Shown here: one piece after another, positions 5,067 to 11,064 of the stretch
Numbering within the stretch: the stretch's first letter is position 1
Layout: each line of letters opens with the position of its first letter
Assembly (NCBI GenBank): GCA_021820805.1
Contig: JAKADF010000061.1
Coordinates: 1 to 11,064 of the forward strand
Reading direction: 5' to 3'
Length of the DNA stretch: 11,064 nt
DNA from: Bacillota bacterium
Lineage (GTDB): Bacteria; Bacillota; Bacilli; Alicyclobacillales; Alicyclobacillaceae
Made by a program: the position numbers and the translations under genes
Notes under the pieces: model-generated
The model's database searches: none
What the model saw: only the letters and a program-made list of their open reading frames with translations
Told to the model about the DNA's origin: nothing

Positions 5067-7511
5067 TTAGGAACGAAGCTCTGCTTTACATTCCGTTTGA
5101 AGTGCATCCAGAATTTGATTATGTACTCTTTCAATTTCTTCGTCTGTCAGCGTACGGTCTTCTGCTTGATATATAAACCCAAGAGCAACACTCTTTTTAC
5201 CTTCCGGAACGCCTGTCCCGCGGTATACATCGAACACAAAGGCAGAATCTAGAATATTTCCGGACACACTGCTGGATCTGCGGGCAAGCGACAATAATTG
5301 CCCGACCGAAACTAGTTCATCGACTACAACAGCTATGTCTCGCCTGGATGAAGGATATCGAGGAGGATTTTTAACGAGAAAACGATCTTCCACCAAATTT
5401 TGTAGCTCATTTAAATTAAAATGGGCATAAATCGCACGCGCTGTGTTGTATACTTCACCCGTCTCTGGATGAACTTCACCAAATTCTCCTATTTCCTTGT
5501 CATCTAACTTTACAACTGCAGCCCGGCCAGTATGAAGCCATGGAGATTTGGAACGTTCATAAGAAATCCGTTCCAACCAGCCCATTGCCTCAAACCAAGT
5601 TTCGATGACCCCTTTTGCATCATAAAAGTCAAATTGACGGCTCTTCTCGCCAAATGTTTGATCCGTTTGGCCAAACCACAGCATGGCAAGGTGCGTAATT
5701 TCTTCCGGTTGTCTGGTAATCGGCAATTCATATGGGCGATACACACGGGCAATTTCAAAAATCTCCCCGCCTTGAACGCTATGAGCCAAATTATATTTGG
5801 CTACTTCCGCAAGGCTCGGCAACAAATGGGTACGAAGATGACTGCGTTCGTCGGACATCGGCCGCAATAGCGGAATCATACTGTTATACGGAGAGGCTTC
5901 TTCTAGCCGTAAACCGTTCATCGATTCTAAATTCGTGAATGCATAGGTTACAACTTCAGTCATACCTGATGCAATAAGGACATCTCGCGTTCGTTTACGC
6001 AGCACCTGGAATGGTGTTCGAAGCCCAACTGTCGCCCCGCCGATAGGCAAAGTTGCTTTAACTGTGTCAAGACCATACAAGCGGCCAACCTCTTCAACCA
6101 AGTCTGCCTCAATTGTAATGTCAGGCCTTCGTGACGGGATGAAAACTTGCCAGTCACTATCTTTTGAAACAGTTACAGTAAAACCTAGGCGACGAAAGAT
6201 TTGCTCCATTTCGGCAAATGGAATCTCTGTTCCAAGGATTCGATTACACCTTTCTGGGGAAAAAAGCACATTTTGTGAAACATGAGCTTTAGATGATTCC
6301 CTGACACTGACAACTCCCCCAACGCGTATACCATCGGCGAGCTCCATCAAGAGGGCTGTTGCACGTGACAGAGCTGCCCGAATCGCAAGCGGATCGATCC
6401 CTTTTTCGAATCTTTGCTGAGCTTCAGAGTGAAGTCCGAGCTTCTGCCCTGTGCGGCGCGTTGCAGCTGGGTGAAAAGCAGCACTTTCAATGACGATTGC
6501 AGTCGTTTTGTTCGTAATCTCCGAATTTTGCCCACCCATAACGCCTGCGATACCAATCGCTCTATCTACATCAGCAATGACTGTCATATCGTCAGTGAGG
6601 GTTCTGTCTACTTCATCTAATGTAACGAGGTGCTCACCGTTTTCTGCTTGACGGACAACAATTGTATGATTGTGAACTTCATTTAGATCGAATGCGTGAA
6701 GTGGTTGTCCCCATTCAAGCATGACATAATTCGTAACATCAACAATTAAATCAATCGGCCGAACTCCCATTGCCATAAGCCTCATCTGCATCCAAAGCGG
6801 TGACTGGGACGACTGAACATTTTGCATGACCTCTGCGTCATATCTACTGCACCGATCTGTTTCAACACGAACTTGAAGGGGGGAGCGGTCATTTTCAAGC
6901 GCGGGCAACTCTACTGTTTCTGGAAAACTAGTAGTCTTACCAATGATGGCGGCAACTTCATAAGCGAACCCGCGTATGGATAAGCAATCGCTGCGATTTG
7001 GCGTCAAATCGACTTCAAGCACAACATCATCCAAATGGAGCAGTTTTACAACATCTTCACCAATTTTCGAATCAGAGGGCAGTAAAAACAAACCGGACGT
7101 CTGATGATTTGGCAAAAGCCTTGTTTCCATTCCAAGTTCTTTTGCAGAACAAAGCATTCCATTAGATTCTATTCCACGCAGCTTTGCTTTCTTGATTTTT
7201 ACTCCGCCTGGTAAAGAGGCTCCAGGGAGTGCAACCGGAAATTTAAGTCCTTCCGCTACATTTTGGGCACCACATACAATTTCATACAAATTTTCTTCGC
7301 CAACATCGACCTTGCAGACATGGAGCTTGTCTGCATTCGGATGGTTAATGCACTCAACCACGAGACCAACAACGACCCCTGAAACCCCCTGATTTCTTGG
7401 AACCACCGCATCTACTGCAAGACCAGCATTTGTTAACTTTTCTGCTAATTGTTCTGGGGAAACACCTGTAAGATCTACAAATTCAGATAACCATTTATAA
7501 GATAACTTCAT
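5067..7511 (-). CDS. pheT: Phenylalanyl-tRNA synthetase beta subunit
   Basis: This 814-residue protein is the beta chain of the alpha2-beta2 PheRS, which attaches phenylalanine to tRNA-Phe. Domains visible are the N-terminal region MKLSYKWLSEFVDL, an EMAP/OB tRNA-binding domain (about 40-155, with HPNADKLHVCKVDVG), the B3/B4 editing region (about 215-390, including NYVMLEWGQPLHAFD and HSEAQQRFEKGID), the B5 domain (about 410-485, with RRPDI), a class II-like core, and the C-terminal anticodon-binding FDX-ACB domain (about 716-811, starting at PPRYPSSRRDIAVVV). The length matches the bacterial norm and no key segment is missing. ATG 7511 has AGGA 9 nt upstream. It follows pheS after 32 nt and shares its T-box leader. 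Confidence 0.97.
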   Translation of the reverse strand: MKLSYKWLSEFVDLTGVSPEQLAEKLTNAGLAVDAVVPRNQGVSGVVVGLVVECINHPNADKLHVCKVDVGEENLYEIVCGAQNVAEGLKFPVALPGASLPGGVKIKKAKLRGIESNGMLCSAKELGMETRLLPNHQTSGLFLLPSDSKIGEDVVKLLHLDDVVLEVDLTPNRSDCLSIRGFAYEVAAIIGKTTSFPETVELPALENDRSPLQVRVETDRCSRYDAEVMQNVQSSQSPLWMQMRLMAMGVRPIDLIVDVTNYVMLEWGQPLHAFDLNEVHNHTIVVRQAENGEHLVTLDEVDRTLTDDMTVIADVDRAIGIAGVMGGQNSEITNKTTAIVIESAAFHPAATRRTGQKLGLHSEAQQRFEKGIDPLAIRAALSRATALLMELADGIRVGGVVSVRESSKAHVSQNVLFSPERCNRILGTEIPFAEMEQIFRRLGFTVTVSKDSDWQVFIPSRRPDITIEADLVEEVGRLYGLDTVKATLPIGGATVGLRTPFQVLRKRTRDVLIASGMTEVVTYAFTNLESMNGLRLEEASPYNSMIPLLRPMSDERSHLRTHLLPSLAEVAKYNLAHSVQGGEIFEIARVYRPYELPITRQPEEITHLAMLWFGQTDQTFGEKSRQFDFYDAKGVIETWFEAMGWLERISYERSKSPWLHTGRAAVVKLDDKEIGEFGEVHPETGEVYNTARAIYAHFNLNELQNLVEDRFLVKNPPRYPSSRRDIAVVVDELVSVGQLLSLARRSSSVSGNILDSAFVFDVYRGTGVPEGKKSVALGFIYQAEDRTLTDEEIERVHNQILDALQTECKAELRS

Positions 7512-7543
7512 TGAAGTTCTTCCTTTCTATATGGCTGCAATCA

Positions 7544-8596
7544 TTACAAAACACGCTTAAATTGGTTCAGGAAACGCAAATCATTTTGATAGAGCAAACG
7601 AATATCTGTAATTCCATACTTTAACATAGCGATGCGTTCGGCTCCCATGCCAAATGCAAACCCGCTGTATGTCTTGCTGTCGTAGCCAGCGCCATCGAGA
7701 ACTTTTGGGTGAACCATGCCTGCCCCAAGAATTTCAATCCAGCCTGTATCCTTGCAAATGCGGCAACCGGATCCCCCGCATTGAATACACCTGAGATCTA
7801 CCTCAGCACTTGGTTCAGTAAAAGGAAAGAAGCTTGGCCGAAGCCGAACTGCTTGGTTTCCCCCAAATACAGCTTTAGCAAAATTTTCGAGGACACCTTT
7901 TAAATCACTCATCCGAATATTTCGGTCAACCACTAACCCTTCAATTTGCGTGAAGGCGTGCGAATGAGTGGCGTCATCTTCATCGCGTCGATATACACGT
8001 CCTGGAACAATTACCTTTACCGGCACTTGCGGGCGAACACGCTCCATAGTCCGAACTTGCATAGGGGATGTATGTGTACGCATGAGCAGCTCTTCTGTTA
8101 TGTAAAACGTATCTTGCATATCACGAGCTGGATGGTCTTTAGGAACATTTAGCATCTCAAAGTTGTATGCGTCCGTCTCAACTTCTGGGCCTTCTGCAAT
8201 CTCGAAACCCATACTAAGAAACACATCTTCGATTTCTTGCAAGGTTCGCGTGATTGGATGCATCGATCCTCGTGAGTTTCGGCGGCCAGAAAGCGTAATG
8301 TCAATGGTCTCCTTCTGAAGCCTTTGTGCAAGAATTTTCGCTTCAATCTCCGTTTTAGTATTTTCAAATGCTGATGAAAGCTCAGATTTTGCTTCGTGTA
8401 TCAGTGTTCCTACGAGCGGCCTAGATTCTGCATCAAGGCTCCCCATTTGTCGGCTGACTTGCGAAATTGGGCTTTTTTTGCCCAAGTATTCAACTCTCCA
8501 GGCTTCAAGTGCCTTCAAATCCGAAACGCTCGAAAGCTCACCAAGCGCACGGGTACGAACATCAAGAAGCTGTTGTTTCACCATTGTAATATCCAT
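7544..8596 (-). CDS. pheS: Phenylalanyl-tRNA synthetase alpha subunit
   Basis: This 350-residue protein is the catalytic alpha chain of PheRS. It has an N-terminal coiled coil (about 1-100), then class II motif 1 ([14 protein letters not shown], 113-126), motif 2 ([19 protein letters not shown], 199-217), the phenylalanine-pocket stretch [13 protein letters not shown] (255-267), a CxxC-x4-CxxC insertion (270-281) usual in Firmicutes PheS, and motif 3 ([13 protein letters not shown], 312-324). The frame is open upstream to 8629, but ATG 8596 is preferred because AAAGGAG sits 7 nt before it and the resulting N-terminus, [13 protein letters not shown], is typical. It is the first gene of the operon, controlled by the T-box leader at 8679-8974. 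Confidence 0.97.
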   Translation of the reverse strand: MDITMVKQQLLDVRTRALGELSSVSDLKALEAWRVEYLGKKSPISQVSRQMGSLDAESRPLVGTLIHEAKSELSSAFENTKTEIEAKILAQRLQKETIDITLSGRRNSRGSMHPITRTLQEIEDVFLSMGFEIAEGPEVETDAYNFEMLNVPKDHPARDMQDTFYITEELLMRTHTSPMQVRTMERVRPQVPVKVIVPGRVYRRDEDDATHSHAFTQIEGLVVDRNIRMSDLKGVLENFAKAVFGGNQAVRLRPSFFPFTEPSAEVDLRCIQCGGSGCRICKDTGWIEILGAGMVHPKVLDGAGYDSKTYSGFAFGMGAERIAMLKYGITDIRLLYQNDLRFLNQFKRVL

Positions 8597-8642
8597 ATAG
8601 AGTCTCCTTTCCTGCAAAACAAGTAACACGACTGCGGACCAG

Positions 8643-8666
8643 ACACGTTTATATCATCAAACGTGT
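8643..8666 (-). other. Hairpin between T-box terminator and pheS
   Basis: A perfect 8-bp inverted repeat ACACGTTT/AAACGTGT (8643-8650 and 8659-8666) has an 8-nt loop. In the pheS mRNA it falls after the T-box terminator and about 50 nt before the ribosome binding site. On the + strand it is followed by TTCTTTT and would look like a terminator, but no + strand gene leads into it. It may be a transcript-stabilising or processing hairpin; its function is not known. Confidence 0.5.
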
Positions 8667-8678
8667 TTCTTTTGCGTT

Positions 8679-8718
8679 AAAATAAAAAGCAACCCATCCC
8701 CAAAAGGGACGAATTGCT
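8679..8718 (-). terminator. T-box regulated intrinsic terminator
   Basis: On the - strand AGCAATTCGTCCC (8718-8706) pairs along 13 bp, including G-U pairs, with GGGATGGGTTGCT (8700-8688). The loop is 5 nt and TTTTTATTTTAA follows. The competing antiterminator uses AAGGG at 8733-8729 with CCCTT at 8708-8704, which would disrupt this stem when uncharged tRNA is bound. Confidence 0.9.
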
Positions 8719-8974
8719 CGCGGTACCACCCTTATTGGTAAATAGCCAAACTAAGCTTATTACCCACTTCTATACATAACGGTTTCACCCGGTATGACCT
8801 ACTATGACACCCATTTATTCAAGGCATCTGTTCAATCACACTGCTCAAAGGGGAATTTCATACGAAACGTCATAGCCTGCTCACAGTCTACGGCAAGGCT
8901 TCCCTGTGATGACCAAATACGTATTACTTTCCTTGTCACAGCAGTTGTCATATAGATATTTGAACTTATACTGC
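8679..8974 (-). promoter_or_regulatory. T-box leader of pheST, tRNA-Phe specific
   Basis: The T-box sequence AGGGTGGTACCGCG is at 8732-8719 on the - strand; its UGGU pairs with the ACCA end of a tRNA with discriminator A, as in tRNA-Phe. Stem I has base pairing CTGCT/AGCAG, a GTGA...GA internal loop resembling the kink-turn GA motif, and AAGG/CCTT. Above these is a specifier loop with the AGTA element on one side and GAAATTCC on the other, closed by ATACG/CGTAT. The specifier codon is TTC (8855-8853), i.e. Phe. Low charging of tRNA-Phe should favour the antiterminator and raise expression of pheS, pheT and the downstream genes. The folding was done by eye. Confidence 0.93.
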
Positions 8975-8979
8975 CGAAA

Positions 8980-9008
8980 AGTATACAAAAAGAGCCGCAC
9001 AAACGCAA
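8980..9008 (-). promoter_or_regulatory. Sigma-A promoter of the pheST leader
   Basis: On the - strand, TTGCGT (9008-9003) is separated by 17 nt from TATACT (8985-8980). Transcription would begin near 8973, just upstream of stem I of the T-box, which agrees with the position of the leader. Confidence 0.7.
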
Positions 9009-9085
9009 TATCGGGCAGAGTCCGTTAGTCATATATCCTGCATTACACTTGTGAACTAGGAAGGGGAATCACCCTCTCCTATTAT
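9009..9085 (-). other. purK-pheS spacer with a weak hairpin
   Basis: The spacer after purK contains AGGAGAGGG/CCCCTTCCT (about 9057-9079 on the - strand), a 9-bp stem with one mismatch and one G-U pair but no U-tract. No convincing terminator is visible, so some read-through from purK into the T-box leader is possible. Confidence 0.35.
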
Positions 9086-10288
9086 TCATTGCCAAATTTT
9101 CATTGCATCAATCTGCACAAGCGCTTCCTCAATAGAAGATGCAAGAATATTAATATGACCCATCTTCCGCTTTGGCTTTACATCCTTTTTGCCATAAAGA
9201 TGAATTTTGACATTCGACGGTAAATTCCCGACTCGTGCCATAAACGGCTCAAGATGCTCTCCCAGCAAATTTACCATGACAACGGGAGACAGCAAGCTGT
9301 TCTCGCCTAGCGGCAAATTGCAAATGGCACGAACATGCTGTTCGAACTGTGAAGTCACGCAAGCGTCATATGTGTAATGACCGCTATTATGCGGGCGCGG
9401 GGCTAATTCATTCACAAAGAGCCGCCCATCATTAGTCAAAAAAAGCTCAACAGCAATGAGACCAATGAGGTCAAATGATTCTGCGATTTTGTTGCCAATC
9501 TCGTAAGCTTTTTCTTGGATATCAGCAGACACCCTGGCAGGTACAATCGACATGTGCAAAATATGATTTCGATGCTCATTTTCTGCGACAGGAAAACATG
9601 AAACTTCACCGTTTGCGTTCCGTGCAACAATAACTGACAGTTCTTTTATAAAAGGAACAAACTGCTCAAGAATAAGCGGAGCTTGACCTTTTGAAAGCTC
9701 TTCAGAATCTGGATCCGCACTTTCTAACAGAGTTGCAGATGACAATTTATCACTAATCTCCTGCCAAACATTTTTTGCATCTTCCATTGTTTGCAATAAC
9801 CATTGACCTTTCCCGTCATAACCGCCTGTTGTGGTTTTCAGTACGCAAGGAAAGCCAAATATCTTTGCACCATTTAAAATATCTTCCAAAGTATGAACTG
9901 GTTGAAACGGAGTCACTGGAACGCCAAATCTCGCAAGAGTAGACTTTTCTCGCACTCGATGCTGCGTTATGTACAATAACTGACTGCCTTGCGGAACATA
10001 GGATTCTTCCTCCAACGTCCGCGCAACTTTCGCGTCAACGTTTTCAAATTCATATGTTACAACATCCGACGCTTCTGCAAGTATTCGTGCTGCTGCGACA
10101 TCATCGTAAGATGCGACAACCTGTCTGTCTGATACTTGACCGCAAGGTGAATCTTCTGTCGGATCGAGAGTAATAAATCGATACCCCATACGCCTTCCCT
10201 CAAGAGCAATCATGCGCCCAAGCTGACCGCCGCCTAAAATACCAATCGTACTGCCTGGCAGAATTATGTTTTGTCTAGCTGTCCGCAC
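9086..10288 (-). CDS. purK: N5-carboxyaminoimidazole ribonucleotide synthase
   Basis: This 400-residue ATP-grasp enzyme of purine synthesis converts AIR, bicarbonate and ATP into N5-CAIR, which PurE then rearranges. It shows the N-terminal [11 protein letters not shown] nucleotide-fold motif (16-26), the ATP-grasp glycine loop [12 protein letters not shown] (151-162), the [17 protein letters not shown] strand-helix region (207-223), and the metal/substrate segment [16 protein letters not shown] (293-308), ending in GHINI (377-381). A Ser/Asp/Glu-rich stretch (about 180-203) appears longer than in most PurK. The frame is open upstream to 10321, but GTG 10288 has a strong AAGGAGG 8 nt upstream. 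This gives a 14-nt overlap with purE, consistent with translational coupling. Confidence 0.95.
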   Translation of the reverse strand: MRTARQNIILPGSTIGILGGGQLGRMIALEGRRMGYRFITLDPTEDSPCGQVSDRQVVASYDDVAAARILAEASDVVTYEFENVDAKVARTLEEESYVPQGSQLLYITQHRVREKSTLARFGVPVTPFQPVHTLEDILNGAKIFGFPCVLKTTTGGYDGKGQWLLQTMEDAKNVWQEISDKLSSATLLESADPDSEELSKGQAPLILEQFVPFIKELSVIVARNANGEVSCFPVAENEHRNHILHMSIVPARVSADIQEKAYEIGNKIAESFDLIGLIAVELFLTNDGRLFVNELAPRPHNSGHYTYDACVTSQFEQHVRAICNLPLGENSLLSPVVMVNLLGEHLEPFMARVGNLPSNVKIHLYGKKDVKPKRKMGHINILASSIEEALVQIDAMKIWQ

Positions 10289-10772
10289 CTGGTTCTCCTC
10301 CTTGAAGCACCTGTTCTTCAATATGTTTACTTCTTTGTACCAATCTTTCCATTACTTCTCTCATGTTTAGTCCAATAATTCTTGCAGCAAACAACCCAGC
10401 ATTAATTGCACCTGCTTTACCGATAGCCATCGTTGCAACAGGTACACCTCCAGGCATCTGTACAATCGAAAGCAATGAATCCATCCCGTTCAAAGTCGAT
10501 GTTTTAACAGGTACACCTATGACCGGTAAAGGGGTTTTAGCTGCAACCATCCCAGGAAGATGAGCAGCTCCACCTGCACCCGCAATGATTACCTGGATTC
10601 CCCGTTCTTTTGCATTCTGTGCATAGCTAAACATAAAATCTGGCGTACGATGAGCAGACACGACTTTTTTTTCGTAAGGAATTTCGAGTTCTTCTAAAAC
10701 AGCACATGTATGGGACATAGTTTCCCAATCCGAATGGCTTCCCATAATGACACCAACCAGCGGCTCTACCAC
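10275..10772 (-). CDS. purE: N5-carboxyaminoimidazole ribonucleotide mutase (class I PurE)
   Basis: This 165-residue class I PurE moves the carboxylate of N5-CAIR to C4 of the imidazole, giving CAIR in de novo purine synthesis. The binding and catalytic motifs are intact: GSHSDWETM (11-19), SAHRTP with the catalytic-region histidine (39-44), [10 protein letters not shown] (65-74) and [13 protein letters not shown] (106-118). The presence of purK next to it fits the two-enzyme bacterial route. Two GTG codons are candidate starts. GTG 10772 lies 9 nt after GGAG and is preferred, while GTG 10778 has only a 3-nt spacer and would add two residues. Confidence 0.95.
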   Translation of the reverse strand: MVEPLVGVIMGSHSDWETMSHTCAVLEELEIPYEKKVVSAHRTPDFMFSYAQNAKERGIQVIIAGAGGAAHLPGMVAAKTPLPVIGVPVKTSTLNGMDSLLSIVQMPGGVPVATMAIGKAGAINAGLFAARIIGLNMREVMERLVQRSKHIEEQVLQGGEPGADS

Positions 10773-10788
10773 AAACACTCACTCCATC

Positions 10789-10818
10789 TGTAATATAGTT
10801 CAAAAAAGGAATATTACA
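10789..10818 (-). repeat. Inverted repeat in the purE leader
   Basis: TGTAATAT (10818-10811 on the - strand) and ATATTACA (10796-10789) are an 8-bp perfect inverted repeat around a 14-nt loop. It ends 3 nt before the GGAG ribosome binding site of purE. It could fold in the mRNA or bind a regulator, but it is AT-rich and the pairing is weak. No PurR-box-like CGAAC pair or purine riboswitch core was found in this leader. Confidence 0.4.
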
Positions 10819-10854
10819 CTCTGAACAAAGATTATAAATGTAAGTTCTTAAACA

Positions 10855-10882
10855 AGTGTATCAGTCGAAAATAAAATCTCAA
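10855..10882 (-). promoter_or_regulatory. Possible purEK promoter
   Basis: On the - strand, TTGAGA (10882-10877) lies 16 nt upstream of TACACT (10860-10855). A separate perfect TATAAT at 10836-10831 has no acceptable -35. Either could serve purEK, and the choice cannot be made by eye. Confidence 0.3.
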
Positions 10883-10907
10883 AAAAAGAGCGGCTTTACC
10901 CAATTTT

Positions 10908-10934
10908 GTTCTGCTATGCAGAACTGCGTTCTAC
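10908..10934 (+). promoter_or_regulatory. Palindromic operator upstream of the right-edge gene
   Basis: GTTCTGC-TAT-GCAGAAC (10908-10924) is a perfect 7-bp palindrome around a 3-bp centre. A third half-site, GTTCTAC (10928-10934), follows exactly 20 bp after the first, about two helical turns, and overlaps the -35 region of the promoter. This is a typical layout for a dimeric regulator that controls the gene at 11002. The regulator is unknown; IclR-type proteins bind palindromes of this general form. Confidence 0.55.
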
Positions 10935-10957
10935 AAGTCAAAACTACATGATATACT
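10929..10957 (+). promoter_or_regulatory. Extended -10 promoter of the right-edge gene
   Basis: TGATATACT (10949-10957) is an extended -10 with hexamer TATACT. The region 17 nt upstream, TTCTAC (10929-10934), is a poor -35, as is common when TGn is present and when an activator or repressor acts on the promoter. Confidence 0.6.
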
Positions 10958-11001
10958 CGAGACAGAAAATTATAAGATTTTTCATTTAAGGAGGACTTTT
11001 A

Positions 11002-11064
11002 ATGACCCAGTACCATTGTCCTGAAGGAGTGGAAATTCATGCACCATTTTCTTCAGAGTTTGCT
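11002..11064 (+). CDS. N-terminus of a divergent gene, possibly malate synthase (partial)
   Basis: ATG 11002 is preceded by AAGGAGG (10988-10994) with a 7-nt spacer, and the 21 codons to the window edge are open: they begin MTQYHCPEGVEIHAP and end FSSEFA. The pattern G-V-E-I...P...E-F/Y-A resembles the segment just before the conserved ILTPEAL motif of malate synthase A, but that motif would lie outside the window. The gene is transcribed away from purEK and has its own promoter and operator. The start is well supported; the function is a weak guess from 21 residues. Confidence 0.6.
   Translation, partial: MTQYHCPEGVEIHAPFSSEFA

Noticed and set aside
5003..5134. Longer ZapA starting at 5134
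   Set aside because: It would overlap the pheT 3' end, has no ribosome binding site, and adds 44 residues with no ZapA similarity.
8832..9032. 66-codon open frame on the - strand across the T-box leader
   Set aside because: It overlaps the promoter and stem I, has no ribosome binding site, and the structured RNA explains the region.
9057..9079. Rho-independent terminator after purK
   Set aside because: The stem has a mismatch and a G-U pair and no U-tract follows, so it is listed only as a weak hairpin.

Overview
The window comes from a low- to moderate-GC Gram-positive bacterium, most likely in the Bacillales. The evidence is the pheS-pheT-zapA-cvpA...mutS2 gene order, a tRNA-Phe T-box leader, strong AGGAGG-type ribosome binding sites, UUG and GUG starts, and a YvlD-like membrane protein behind a sigma-W-like promoter. 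An Alicyclobacillaceae-type lineage is possible, but the sequence alone does not settle the genus.

Layout. (1) Positions 1-1308, + strand: the last 14 codons of a gene whose C-terminus matches that of the next gene, then a 254-residue membrane protein made of two copies of a ~91-residue TM2-like unit, then a 152-residue protein with two membrane helices between two soluble halves. (2) 1319-3708, - strand: mutS2 and its terminator. (3) 3752-4205, + strand: a small four-helix YvlD/holin-4-like gene with an ECF (sigma-W type) promoter, ending in a strong hairpin that also covers the 3' end of cvpA. (4) 4184-8596, - strand: pheS-pheT-zapA-cvpA, preceded at 8679-9008 by a promoter and a T-box leader. 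The specifier codon UUC and the UGGU T-box bulge both fit tRNA-Phe. (5) 9086-10772, - strand: purE-purK, with a 14-nt overlap. (6) 10908-11064, + strand: a palindromic operator, an extended -10 promoter and the first 21 codons of a divergent gene, tentatively malate synthase.

How the parts fit together. Region 4 is a translation and cell-division operon: both PheRS subunits are controlled by tRNA-Phe charging, and ZapA (FtsZ-ring stabiliser) and CvpA (membrane protein) follow in apparent coupling. In related bacteria this cluster continues through polX into mutS2, and often carries rnhC. Here polX and rnhC are absent and the YvlD-like gene sits in the gap on the opposite strand. purEK performs the two-step carboxylation of AIR and is separated here from the other purine genes.

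I found no mobile element, CRISPR array, rRNA or tRNA gene, and no clear new system. The best leads are the tandem and internally duplicated membrane-protein family at the left edge, the sigma-W-like promoter with the locus rearrangement, and the unassigned operator upstream of the right-edge gene.
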